Shown here piece by piece: positions 35,336 through 47,600 of a stretch of DNA of 64,000 nt. The translations under genes were made by a program, and so were the position numbers. The stretch covers positions 67,813,300 through 67,877,299 of the forward strand of contig CM049314.1 in assembly GCA_026874595.1 (NCBI GenBank), written 5' to 3'. Origin of the DNA: Sipunculus nudus. Taxonomy: Eukaryota > Annelida > Sipuncula > Golfingiida > Sipunculidae. The stretch's first letter is position 1. The number at the start of each line of letters is the position of its first letter. Under the pieces are notes generated by a model. It had not been told where the DNA came from and did not search any database. It saw nothing but the letters and a program-made list of their open reading frames with translations.

Positions 35336-37883
35336 ATGTTGTCTTAATTTTTGTTACGTAAAAGGATAAGATATAGTTTTAAATTTGTCAATTTTTATTT
35401 CAACAAGTCTTAAATAAACAGGTAGGTATATCAGTATACAAACATGTCCATATACGGACGGTTTATGTTGCTCTTGTGTTCTTATACGAAAATAATCTTT
35501 TGGAATGCATTGCTTTCTCATTGATGTGGACCAGAGATCAAAGGGTTTATAAAAGTAAGTGCTGGAACAAATGATGTAACGAGAAAATCAGGTGGTATGA
35601 ATGTCTACCCCTAACGTGCTTATTTAACCCCATATATGCCAGTGCATCTGTTCCCCAGATAATGTTACCAGTCTTCAGAAGAGAATATTATTGAAAGTAA
35701 GCTTAATTTATCATGTTTATTTTTTGTAATCGTTCTGGATATTGTTATCTGTCTCCATAAACTTGATCTCTTCCAGGACTAACCAATTTCACATTTTGTG
35801 AGTAAAATATGCTTCCGTCATAACCTTTGCCATTTGAAGCATATGCAGACGTATACTCCTTATTCTCAACAGATTATCTCAATAATATCTGTCTCCGTTT
35901 TTTTTTTAAATCACCATTTCGACCCTTTGTTCTATAAGCTGTGTCCAGACCAGATGAATGACTTGAACCATAGAGTAAAACACATCCACACCGTGGGGTC
36001 GGAAAATCGCCAATTTTATTCCATGAAAAGTTCACACAACAACAATTCTGAATAATCAGCGTTAGGTAACAATTTTTTATACTTCCTTAACAAGCAGTTT
36101 CTGAATTTTTACAAATTACAAAACACGGCTTGAAATTGACAAATCAGACAGTTGGGCCCGTAAGGAAAACAATTTCCGGAGCCCAACGCATTTTACTGGT
36201 CCCCACATATATTTAAAATAAAATAAACATGCGTGAAAATAATAATGTATTACACAACTCTTTGCAGTTTTTACTTTTTTCTTATTGTTGCTGTAAGAAT
36301 TGATGTGTTAACTCGAACATTGAGTGCTACAACAGATTTGTGCACGAATCCTGTGACAACGCGACCCTCCAAAATAAATATTACTACCGGCAAAACCCGG
36401 TAGTCCGGTACTAGTTTCGAGCCCTGTGAACAATTCCAAGCCAAACCTCTCTCATTGAATTCGAAGCTCTCCATAAGAAATTTTCGTTTGACTTAAAAAA
36501 TTAATGTGTACCGCTAATTCAAAATTTTGTCAATTTATCCTATGGCGTCCACTACGGCCTCTCAGAAAAATGGCACATGAAGGAGTCACGTAAGGTTATA
36601 TTACATGACCGTCGCTGCTAAGCTGTATGATAAAAAAAGTGGATGCACGTTCAGATTATGAAAGCAGGTATGACCTAAAAGCAAGGCTTGGATTGATTTA
36701 AACAAATAGTGGTTACACTTATTTTATTACTTTTTTATTTAATTTGGTAATATATCGTGTACTAAAAGGACTAGTACAGATAGCCGATTTTAACATTAAA
36801 CAGGTTTACGTATAAATATTTCACATGTTATCGAGTTATGCATGTTGAGATGTCCCTGACATCTGAATGTGTGGATCACCTTATTTGTATTTTAAGAAAA
36901 TATTTAGAAGTAGACTCATAATTCATAACTGCATGAAGCATTGCTTAATATATCTCAAAATGCACGAGTTCTGATCACTGACTCGAATACTCGGTTATAT
37001 TTACCCGGTCTCGAGTAACCTGCCCATCACTATGAAAAAATTATAAAACCGAATAGTATAACGTGAATTCCGCTAAAGAAAGTGTGTTTTTTACATTAAA
37101 ATGCCGGTGGTAACCGATATATTCTAGACCATCTCTTTTTTAAATTATAATCTGTTCCGCATTTGGGATACTAAATCGAAAATTGACAATATATATTTCA
37201 TAAACTTCTAGATCAGTTCCAAAGTTGGAGTGAACGAATAAGGCATAGGTCTAATTAAAATCGAACCAAAACTGTACCAATATTCTGGTTATATAATACA
37301 ATCAACATGAGAAAACATGTTTTAAAACATCCCAATCTCACTAAAAAGAGGTCAAGGTCCTTGGTCACATGCTCACAAAAAATTAGGAACTGCTGTTAGG
37401 TTGTTTAGTGTTATTATTATTCTAAAAAAACTTAGGTCAATTGACAGACGTTGTTACGACCAATATTGTTATAACCGGACAATATTGTAATAATGGCCCA
37501 TATTGTAATAACAAATGGCTCATATTGTAATAAATATGCCCTGCCCACATTGTATACAGTTAAATCGCAAGTGGGTAAAACGGCCCATATTGTAACAATG
37601 AGGCCAATTATGTAATAATTAAAATATCATGCAAATTAATTCAGACAACTCAAATATTGACTTCTCATGACACGAATATAAAACTGAAAATACAAGTATG
37701 AATGGCCACTAGATAAACATAATGTCTTTTTACTTTTCATGAACCAATATGCCGGTCACCAAGCTTATATGAGCGAAATGTGGCTATGTGTCATGTTTAT
37801 CCTTTGTTGGATCCGTGTTTCGATGGGAAGAATAAGTATTTAAACAGGATAAACAGGATATCTGTTTTATATAAAATAAGATC

Positions 37884-38005
37884 TATCCATTAAGCTTGCA
37901 GCGCGCTCACCCTGGGTGGGGGACGACCTGGTAAAATCATACGGCGTCGACTAAGGTTCGAAATCCCGATCTCCAAGCTTTTAGCCCTGCGCTTTACCCC
38001 TACAC
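37884..38005 (-). mobile_element. SINE 5' head fragment (C2)
   Basis: Duplicate of 15292-15415, with the same box A- and box B-like words and a missing 3' half. Confidence 0.7.
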
Positions 38006-39059
38006 CACATACTCCATCTTCGTTAGACAGGTTCCAAAATGCACCATTGATGTCAAAACCGTTCCTAATTAAACGGATCAGATCCAGTAAATTGAAATGG
38101 ACCAGTTGCTCTGTGCCGATTTTTAGACACTGGGTCTAATGATTTTTTCTAATTCAACATTAAATAAATCGACAATCCTAAATCAGTCACTCCTGGCAAT
38201 AAGGCATCTCCAATAATTGGATCTCGCGCCAATACATTGTGTGTTAATCATATTTCCCCATGTGGAATATCTTTAGATCATAAAGAATGCTTGAGTACTC
38301 CTATCAATGAAACGCTTTTCTTGTTTGATGTATTATAGTTATTATGGTCCCGCATTGTCGCAACTAATAATGGACATGGAGCCATCCCTCAATACATTAC
38401 CCAGTAGTAAAGCATAGTGAAATTATTCGAATTATTACAAAGATTAAATAAAGTAAGTGTGTTATTAATTTGATTGGATGTGATCCCCATAATCTCACAC
38501 TGAACACGGTTTCATATTAACAAGAGAGCCATATATTTCTTCAAATGGAAAAAAAAGTGTAAAACCAAATCATTTTCGTCATAACCCTAAAAAAAGTTCA
38601 CCAGATGAGTTTATGATTTTACCCGTGTTTGTCTGTCCTTTGACATGATTCTCTCTGACTTTTTTTAGTTTAAAATATATATATATATATGTCCATATAT
38701 ATGTGTGTGTCTATGTGCATGTGTGTTAACACCTCACACTTATTCCACTCAACATACTGTTTTCATTCCAATTAGAAATACCAGTTGCACAAGGTGAATA
38801 AAAACTATATTTGCAGGATCAAACTTACTGAAATGTAGAAATAATTCCCAAATCTGCGGATACCTGTGACAGGAATTTAATGATTGCGTTATAGAAAATT
38901 TAAACATTATTAGACTAACTTAATTTCCGGGAGGACGGTATCGAAGTACAGGATGTGATCAAGGAGGGGGGCATGGCCCCCTGCATCCCAAACCCTGGCT
39001 ACGCCCCTGTCCTTATATATGGGTATATTATATATTTATTCATCTACACATAAACATCT

Positions 39060-39060
<1 letters not shown>

Positions 39061-39112
<52 letters not shown>
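39061..39112. repeat. (TA)n microsatellite
   Basis: Pure TA tract. The C1 counterpart near 16457 has only about seven repeats. Confidence 0.97.
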
Positions 39113-39117
<5 letters not shown>

Positions 39118-39833
39118 GACCGAAAATGACACACTTTTGCTCAGATATTCCACTTGGTGTAGAGTTTAAATTTTATATTTCAATATTTCTTCATTTATTC
39201 TAAAATGTTGTTTCACTCGTTTTGTTATATTGCCTACTTTAAAATGATCATAAATTAACGTATTAAGCAATGATGTATTAATCAATGCCGCTGGTCTATC
39301 TGTCTAAACAAAACTGAAACGCATAAACCTAAAACTTAAACGCATAGTCAGAGTGTTTAAATGGCTACTCTTCTTTTGCCATTCAGTCATCATTTTGTTG
39401 ATGCCCAAGCCAATCATATAACTTCTGCTTGAGCTGTATTAATGCTGACAGTAATTCAGGAAAGCAAAAAAAAAACATACAAACAATTAGAAAATAAGCA
39501 TTATCTGTGATAAAAATGGCATTGAAACTTGGCTTCGGCACATATCCTATTACTAGTCCAGTTATTGTATTATTGCATTTAAAATTTAGTTAACCCATAT
39601 ACACGCCCATTATCCGTTTGTCACATTGTCCGATCCAGTCCTTAATCGTATTTTGGAAGATTCCCTAGATAAAAGCCAGACTTCCAGAAAAAAACCTTAA
39701 TGGCAATATCATTCCAGAAAATGGCAATAAAAACAACGGGATGCCAAACAATGCAGGGTTAAGCCAAGTTTTGATTTAATGATCTGTCTGTTCTATTATC
39801 AGTAGACAGTGGATAGTCTATCTAGGTCACGTC

Positions 39834-40565
39834 TCGAGAGGGCGAAATTATGAGAAAATCAGATGCGAGATAAAATGAAGGCGGTGTTGTTATTTTATTA
39901 GTACCGATTTTTTTTCTAAATGGACTCTGGTGCCATTTATAAATAAAATATCGACCAAATGGTCTGTGTTCAGTACGTTGTTGAGAGATCCCATCCCCAT
40001 CCAGTAACTGACCGACACTACACACAATGAATATGCTGTAATATACTGTGCTGCCGGCAAAAAATTGAGTACGTATAAAATTTATACGACAGAATGGTAC
40101 ATTTACGATCAGATATATTGAATATGTTTTGCTTTCATGTTTCGTGAACCACACCGAGGAGGTGGTATTTCTGTTAGTGTTGACATCAATAGACGATTTA
40201 TATATTGTGGCTGCCATACATGTTTTATATGTTTGATAGCTCCTACTAAATATGTCCCCATTACTTTCTTCACATTGGATTAATAAGGTGCCTCCCCATC
40301 GAGCATGTACATTGAGTTTGGCGTTCGATAGCTGTGTCCGGGTCACATGAGTCAGTATTGTGACCTGGGTCACGTGCATGGACAAATAAAAAAAAAATAT
40401 ATGCGTCTACAGCAATGACGCCGGAAAGATAAGATTGTTTTTGATTTTTTAATAATTTAATATTTAAAAACATTTTTGGTCAATATACCGGACTCAAGAA
40501 TTCAGTGCCATTTTTTGCCGACAGGTGTCCTTAGTGTGACGAAAAAAAGTTTTATTTATATGCTA
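39834..40565. repeat. Segmental copy C2, block D and foldback-free site
   Basis: The left flank TCTATCTAGGTCACG matches 17165-17181 of C1. The right flank TCTGGTGCCATTTATAAA matches C1 near 20958. The roughly 90 bp between contain CTCGAGAGGGCGAAATTATG, which weakly resembles one unit of the foldback array. A 187-codon minus frame (40385-39822) runs across this junction. Only its middle third corresponds to C1, and it matches no family I know. Confidence 0.7.
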
Positions 40566-40884
40566 CTCTACGCTACAAACTATTACCGTAAAACGGCTTG
40601 GCCATTGTCATTCACACAGTCATGCCGAAGGTAACCATGACAATAGCCGCTGTCATGAAATACACAATGACGTCATTGGACGAGACCATCGGCCTGCTGC
40701 CATCTGGGGGATTAAGAAAGAACTATAACTCTACAATCGTCTGCCTTTGAATCATAGATTTTAAAATCTGGCCTGTATTGTCTTCATTGGATGGTTTATT
40801 CTCAGGCACTATTACTGCCTCCGATCTGGGGACCAGGACATGCTCAATGTGCCATTCACCAATTCCTCTCCGGTGCAGGGAAAA
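40566..40884. other. Unassigned unique stretch
   Basis: It contains an imperfect inverted arrangement of CCATTGTCAT- and CCATGACAATAG-type words near 40610-40660 and a CAATGACGTCATTGG palindrome near 40665-40680. No coding signal is seen. Confidence 0.5.
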
Positions 40885-41065
40885 CAGGGGCGATTGTAGT
40901 ATTTAGGAAAAGGAGGGTCCAACCCAGGAGGACTTATGACAAAACCTAAAAAAAGGTCGTCTGGTGCGGAAAAGGGGGCCTAGGCCGCCAAAATTGGTCT
41001 GAAACCCGTAAAAAAAGTTGCGTTGGCTGAAAAGGGGGATCCGGACCCCCTAGATCTGCTTCTGC
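40885..41065 (+). mobile_element. CAGGGGCGATT repeat family, copy 1
   Basis: It starts CAGGGGCGATT and contains GGAGGGTCCAACCCAGGAGG, TTGGTCTGAAACC and GGATCCGGACCCCCTAGATC near the end. Copies at 57240-57440 (plus) and 59246-59450 (minus) share the order. Roughly inverted GC-rich ends suggest a small non-autonomous element. Confidence 0.6.
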
Positions 41066-41645
41066 AATAACATTTAGTGTGGCTGGCCCATTACTGTAGA
41101 ACGAACTATAATGTGGCTTAAGATCGTGACCGTCTCTGACGGTGTTCAAGTCAAAACTTTAACTTACCTTTTCATGCAATGTTTTCTAATAATGTTACAT
41201 TAGTAAGTCCTTAAAACAAATCATGCACTCTGCTATTGTGTGAATGTTAAAGTGTTGTCTCACATATGTTTAATACTATTTTTTCTTTCACCTTATCAGT
41301 CCATAGCACATACTTTTCGTATTTGCTATATAAAATAAAGTATCATTATCACTCTTTGAGCTCTTAAATAACGTAACGGTCGATCTTGTGTAAAACATTT
41401 AAGTTGCAATCTGCTACATTTATATAACAGGTCCGGCCAGACACACATACAAACGATTTAACAGACAGATGCGATCATACTAGCCTCGGCATTTCCTCCA
41501 GAGGCCGGTAATAATAAAAGTTTTTTTTTCTCAAGACCAGTTGTTACAAATGTACGAACTGGAATTTGCTGAATCACTTAGACATAGATGTATATTAGCT
41601 AAATATTGCTTCATCCATATCTAAATATATATAAATTTATTGAAT
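41066..41645. other. Unassigned unique stretch
   Basis: AT-rich sequence with no frame or repeat I can assign. Confidence 0.5.
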
Positions 41646-42492
41646 ATGAATGTTTTGTACTTAACACGTGTCACTTCGTGTGTGTGTGTTTGTGTGTTTG
41701 TCCTCAAGTTAGTAATATTATTGCGTCCCATATAGGTATGCGGTCATTCCCGTGTGTATGTATGTGTTTAATCATCCAATATTTTTTCGTCCCACATGGG
41801 TATGCGGTCATTCCCGTATGTGTGTATGTGTTAACTCATCCAACGGAATCTCATGAAATTTTCAGGACATTGCAGGAATGGACCAAGGAAAAAATCGATT
41901 ACGTTTTGTCTTGTTTCCAGCATCTTTTTCTGAATTCTGGAGAGTCAGCATGGAATATTCACAAACGCACGGTCACTTATGCATTAATGTACTTAGAATA
42001 TGGATACAAAGAGGTGAAGGTAAAGAAGGTCCCGCCTCATCAGTGTGGCCCGGTCCCCTGTCTAGGTATAATTATGTCCAATGTGCTCCGATGATTGGGG
42101 CATACGTATCCATTTGGATGCACATTGTATCTGGTTAATATTTCATTTCATTTCATTACTATTATTGTTGGACATGCGCAGTGAATGTCACGATCGTCTG
42201 CAATTTGGATCCAATAAACCCGTACTGGTATGTCGAATACGAACTAGAAATCTGCATTCTAAGGAATGCATGCCTCCGCCATATGTTTGCTTTTACATAG
42301 TTATCCCTTATTCGCAGGACTGTACGTATGTGAATATCCCTTGATGACGTTCCTAAATCCGGGGTATAATCGAACATTCCCGAAATGCCCTGAACAGTTC
42401 ATAAAATTCCTTTCAGGATAGGCTTAGATATGTTATGAACACACACAGACACAAACACGAACAAGCTGAAAACATACCATCATCGGGGGATC
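41646..42492. mobile_element. Inverted-repeat element, about 850 bp
   Basis: The left end (GTGTGTGTTTGTGTGTTTG, then GGAATCTCATGAAATTTTCA and GACATTGCAGGAATG) and the reverse complement of the right end (from about 42480 down: TTTGTGTCTGTGTGTGTTC, then GGAATTTTATGAACTG and GGGCATTTCGGGAATG) correspond. A related right end is at about 58600-58810. The left end contains an internal duplication of a GGTATGCGGTCATTCCCGT word (41732 and 41801). Frames of 162 and 86 codons cross its parts but match nothing known. Confidence 0.6.
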
Positions 42493-42670
42493 AATAAATA
42501 ATAACAAGAGTATCATGCTGTGAAAAGTAAAGTATTTTTTTTCTTCTGTAATTTTTTTCTACAAAAAAATATGATCTGTTTTCTCAAGATACTGTGGCAG
42601 TCGGAACTGCCAGGTAGCGACAGTAACTGGTAAGGTATAGCCTGTATACTTCTGTGTTTTATATAGCTAC

Positions 42671-42786
42671 TTTTGATTAAAAAGGCACCATGTGTAATTT
42701 TTATTTTGATATGGGGCTACACAAATCCTTTTGATTAAAAAGGCACCATGTGTAGTTTTTATTTTGATGTGGCGCTACACAAATCA
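42671..42786. repeat. 58-bp tandem duplication
   Basis: Two units, 42671-42728 and 42729-42786, both begin TTTTGATTAAAAAGGCACCA and end at GCTACACAAATC. They differ at about three positions. Confidence 0.95.
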
Positions 42787-42813
42787 CACATTATTGTAAG
42801 AGTGTACACTGTT

Positions 42814-42842
42814 GTTGTTATTATTATTATTATTATTATTAT
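42814..42842. repeat. (TTA)n microsatellite
   Basis: GTT repeats pass into about nine TTA units. Confidence 0.9.
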
Positions 42843-42965
42843 ATGTTATACTATATATTATATATTATATGGTTTATGTTAAAACTGATGTTATTTTAAT
42901 AACATTTGGTATTCCATACTTGAGACATGTGACTTTTAACATTCGGTTGTTTATGTGAAGGCAAC

Positions 42966-43142
42966 ATGGCAGCCCCAGTTGAGTGGATAAAATGGGAAAA
43001 AAACCATCTGTCAGCGTTCGATAAGGCGCATGCATGGATACGACACAAAAATACTCCGAGGACAGCGTACAGGGGAGAGTCTAAAGTCTGGAGGCAAGAG
43101 GACAAGTATCTGCAAAGCTTAGAGTGGAATAATGCTTTTTAG
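42966..43142 (+). CDS. Tryptophan-rich 58-residue reading frame, unknown
   Basis: ATG at 42966 has a favourable context (A at -3, G at +4), and TAG closes the frame at 43140-43142. The product is strongly charged and has five tryptophans, an unlikely outcome of AT-rich noise. Lys, Glu, Arg and Asp are abundant, and there is no membrane segment or signal peptide. Local base composition is richer in G and C than either side. Both other frames stay open past the stop to a CAG/GTATGA donor-like site at about 43198, so it could be a first exon with a frameshift. It could also be a host microprotein or a fragment of a mobile element. I do not recognise the family. An A/T-rich stretch near 42840-42875 (TATATTATATATT) is the only promoter-like feature upstream. 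Confidence 0.3.
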   Translation: MAAPVEWIKWEKNHLSAFDKAHAWIRHKNTPRTAYRGESKVWRQEDKYLQSLEWNNAF

Positions 43143-43780
43143 GACCACGCCCAAATCCGGAAATTATAGTAGGATTGTTGGAGCTCGACGCTACAGGTAT
43201 GATCACAAATTAAGGTCCGTCTTTAAGTCTGTTCTTGTGAAAGTACTGTACGTCAACGATTGAATCGACCTTTTGTCACACGTATATGGACCTTGGGCGA
43301 CTAGTAGTCGACCTTGGAAAATTTGCGCAAGTTCACGCGGGGAAACCCACGCAGATCAAACCAAGGGACTTATTTCTGGAGAATATTATAGAAAACATGG
43401 GAGGATAAAACATAGGCGCAATTTGGCGGGGCCCCCCCCCCCCACATTAGATTTAATTAATGTAATTGTGTTATTAAATATAAGCTCTAACTGCAGTTGA
43501 TAAAATATACAAGCTGTTAACAAACCTGAGGTACAGTGTTGCAGATTTCCTCAAATGTCAATAAAATGCAGTCTTGTAGAAATCAATATGATAGGACAAA
43601 GAATGATAACATGATATGATTCCCCATTCCGGAACACTGTCACACACAAGTGAACAAAAGCATGAAGTTTTTATATATAAGCATTTTTAATTTGACGCCC
43701 CTCCCGGTATACACACTCGATAGTCATGATTCCCTGAAAACACTTGTCTCCCCCCCCCCCCCCTCAGAAACGAGTACTGG
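43143..43780. other. Unassigned stretch with poly(C) tracts
   Basis: It contains GCGGGGCCCCCC... (about 43428-43443) and CTCCCCCC... (about 43748-43763) tracts, each next to words (GGATCTACC) found at ends of small GC-rich repeats. A CAG/GTATGA donor-like site is at about 43198. No clear gene. Confidence 0.5.
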
Positions 43781-44020
43781 ATCTACCACTGATTACATTA
43801 TTATTATATAAATGATTATAATTGGTAGTAGTAACAGTAGTGGTAGTTGTAATAATAGTTTTAATAGTGCCCCTGCTCCAAATTAAGGCCTCGGACAGGA
43901 ATCTACCACTGATTACATTATTATTATATAAATGATTATAATTAGTAGTAGTAGCAGTAGCAGTAGGAGTAATAGTAGTATTAATAGCGCCCCTGCTCCA
44001 AATTAAGGCGTCGGACAGGG
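43781..44020. repeat. 120-bp tandem duplication
   Basis: Exactly 120-bp units at 43781-43900 and 43901-44020 begin ATCTACCACTGATTACATTA. Each holds a trinucleotide-like GTAGTA/AGTAGT run and ends with a CCCTGCTCCAAATTAAGGC block. Most differences fall in the trinucleotide run. Confidence 0.95.
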
Positions 44021-44439
44021 CTCATGCAGACGTCATTCTCCTGCAGTAAGGTTTTAAGATTATACTGGATGAAAACGTGTGAAACATGATACGCAAGCAT
44101 TGACCGCCAAATAGACATTCATCTTGGTCCAGAGTTGAAATTTCCAGATTTATCTCAATAGCACATTTACCACAAATTTCAATCTGTTACTTCGGGGTCA
44201 CTAATATTTATTTTACCTCTCAGCCTGCTCAGGAACTGTAAGTTGATTTGTTTTGCCCTTCAAGAATAGGCAGAAGTCGGATGAATGCTTTTTTCTCTTA
44301 TGCAGAAACAGGCGTTAAATTTACTGTCGATATAAGCCAGTCATACTTTTAAGTAACAACTTGCTTATCAAGTCGTTTATTGATAAAAAAAAACTATATA
44401 ATCTTCCTTCCATATTTTTCATATCTTTATTTTTTTTCA
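44021..44439. other. Unassigned unique stretch
   Basis: AT-rich sequence with no supported coding or repeat feature, leading into C3. Confidence 0.5.
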
Positions 44440-44679
44440 AACTATGACAACATACTCTCCTGAAGGACACAGGCTTTCAATTTACCGTGAATAAAAGGCA
44501 ATTTTTTTTTAATACAGCCTAGCTTGTCAGTTATATTATTTACACAGTCGTTCACTGGCTTTGAATCTATAAATTTGGTTCCCATATTTCCAATCATAAT
44601 GTCCTTTTCTTACTCACTGAAACTGGCCTTTAATTTTCTGTAAGCGTATAACCTCTTATAACTCTGCCGAGCGATTTTT
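44440..44679. repeat. Segmental copy C3, first part of block B
   Basis: Matches 4570-4780 (CAATTTATCGTGA- and TTCACTGGCTTTGAATCTAT-type words). It stops in a T run at 44679 where the large hairpin-ended element begins, and continues after it at 48511. Confidence 0.8.
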
Positions 44680-47600
44680 AGCTCAGCTGACTGAAAGTCA
44701 TCTGAGCTATAGCGATCACTCTTTGTCCGTCGTCCGTCTGTCCGTCTGTCCGTCCGTTAACCAGGCACAAATCGTAACCGCTGAACCTAGAACCTTGTAA
44801 CTTGGGATTCTGAGAGGTCCATGAAAAATCTCCTTGGAAACCAGAAATTAGGTCTCTGTTACCCATATCCTTCGAGCTATGGGCCCCAAAGTACCCCCCA
44901 GAAAAGTCAAAAATTCCATACAAAAACTTCAATATCTCATTACCTACTTGACTGATGGTCATGATTTTTGGCATACATATTGATCATGAGATGTTCCATA
45001 ACTTCCTGCAGACTGTTGGCGCCACCTGTATTTTTCGATTTTTTTACAATTTTTTCCTCTATTTTTGAGACGTTTAAAGATGCTTTCATCTGTTAACGTG
45101 GCACAAATCGTAACCGCTGGACCTAAAATCTTCATTCTCGACACACTGAGAAACCTATTAAAAGTCTCCGTGGAAACCATAAATTAGATCTCTGTTACCC
45201 ATATCCTTCGAGCTATGGGGCCCCAAAGTACCTCCCAGAAAAGTCAAAAATTTCATACAAAAACTTCAATATCTCATCAACTACTTGAGTGATAGTCATG
45301 ATTTTGGCATACGTATTGATCATGAGATGTTCCATCACTTCCTGCAGACTTGTGGCGCCACCTGAATTTTTCGATTTTTTACGAATTTAAAAATGTGAAC
45401 AGCTGTTAACAGGGCACAAATCATAAAGACTAGACCTAGAATCTTCATTCTTGACAGACTGAGAGGTCCATAAAAAGTCTGCATGGAAACCTGAAATAAG
45501 GTCTCTGTTATCCATATCCTTTGAGCTATGGGGGGCTCCCAATAACCCCCCAGAATAATGGAAAATTTGATAAAAACAAACTGCAACATCTCAATAACTA
45601 CAACACTGATGGTCATGATTTTTGGCATACATATTGATCAAGAGGTGTTTCATCAGTACCTGCAGACTGGTGGTGCCACCTGTATTTTTTTTAAATTTTC
45701 ACAATGTTTTTTTCTCTATTTTCGAGACCTTTCAGGATGTAGTTATCTGTCAACAGGGTACAAATCGTAAGGACTGGACCTAGAATCTTCATTGTTGACA
45801 CACAGGGAGACCCATGATAAGTCTCCATGGACACCTGAAATTAGGTCTCTGTTACCCATATCCTTTGAGCTATGGCACTCCAAAGTACAGCTCAGAATAA
45901 TGGAAAATTTGATACAAAAGCTGAAGTATCTGAACAACTAATGCAGAGATCACCATAATTGTTTTCATGGATATTGATCATGGAGTGTTTCATCAGTTTC
46001 TGCAGACTGGTGGCACCACCTGTATTTGTTCGGGGTTTTTTTTACGAAATTTTTCTCTATTTTTGAGACCTTTAAAGTTATGAACATCTGTTAACAGGGC
46101 ACAAATCATTAAAACTGGACCTAGAATCTTCATTCTTGACACACTGGGAGACCCATGAAAAGTCTCCATGGAAACCATAAATAAGGTCTCTGTTACCCAT
46201 ATTCTTTAAGCTGTATGGCTCCAAATTACCCCCCAGAATAATTTTGATACAATTTGATACAAAAACTGCAGTATCTCAATAACTACAACACTGATGGTCA
46301 TGATTTTCGGCATACATATTGATCATGACCTGTTCCATCAGTTTCTGCAGACTGGGTGCGCCACCTCTATTTTTTTTCAAATTTTTACGATTTTTTTTTC
46401 TCTTTTTTTGATACCTTTAAAGATGTGGTTATCTGTCAACAGGGTACAAATCGCAACAACTGGACCTAGAATCTTCATTCTTGTCATGAAAGAAGGCCCA
46501 TGAAAAGTGCCTGTGGAAACTTAAAAATTAGGTCTCTGTTACCCATATCCTTCAAGCTATAGGACTCCGAAGTATCCCTCAGAATTATGGACAATTTGAT
46601 ACAAAAGCTGAAGTATCTGAACAACTAATGGGGAGATCACCATGATTCTTTGCATGGATATTGATGTTTGTAGGTGTTTTTATTAGTTTCTGCAGACTGG
46701 TGGAGCCACCTGTATTTTTGTACCCGCCAAAACGAAGTTTTGAGGATACTATGTTTTTGACCGGGTTCCTCCGCCGTTGCCGCGTTCGTTTCCAGAGAGC
46801 TCCTCTGGGACTTGATTTTATCAGCTTTCCAAGCTCATATCTCGGGAACCGTTTGACTGATCAGGAAATAAAATTTATACTAATGTAGCCCTTGGATAGC
46901 TCTATAACATACACAAAAAATGGTGGCGCCACCTGTAACCATGTTTGCACAGAGTCCATCTGTTCATCTACCTTTGGTTAAAATCACTCTTATCTCTGCA
47001 GTGGATTGACTAATTCACCTGAAATTCGGCATGCGTATACATCCTGGATAGCTTTCTTGATTTTATGACAGGTGGCGCCACCTACATTCTCATTCACGCT
47101 GATGACATCCAAGCTCATATTTCGGGAACCGTTTGACCGATCGGGCCAAAATTTTGCATGTATATAGATCTAACATAGCTCTTTATCGTACGCTAAACTG
47201 GTGGTGCCACCTGCAACCATTTTTGCACAGCGTCTGTCTGTTTGTCTGCCGTGCAATAATGTCACTCATATCTCGGCAGTGGTTTGACATATCTGCCAAA
47301 AATTTTGCAGTTTTATACATCCTGGATAGCTTTCTTGATTTTATGACAGGTGGCACCACCTACATTCACGTTCACGCTGATGACATCCAAGCTAATATCT
47401 CGGGAACCGTTTGACCGATCGGGCCAAAATTTTGCATGTGTATAGATCCAACATAGCTCTTTATCATACACAAAACTGGTGGCACCACCTGCAACCATTT
47501 TTGCACAGCGTCTGTCTGTTGGTCTGCCGTGCAATAAAGTCACTCACATCTTGGCAGTGGTTTGACATATCTGCCTAAAATTTTGCAGTTTTATACATCC

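Larger units (their letters stand above)
34341..39833. repeat. Segmental copy C2, block C
   Basis: Colinear with 11536-17180. It contains a compound TA/GA tract (35232-35335), the SINE head (37884-38005) and a long TA tract (39061-39112) that is very short in C1 (about 16457-16470). No gene is seen. Confidence 0.85.

Noticed and set aside
39822-40385. 187-codon minus-strand frame, longest non-repeat frame in C2
   Set aside because: It crosses the foldback-free junction. Only about 70 codons are shared with C1 (21310-21056), where the frame is closed on both sides. No family recognised.
41606-42094. 162-codon plus-strand frame
   Set aside because: It spans the terminal inverted repeat and interior of a mobile element, and starts in low-complexity GTGTGT DNA.
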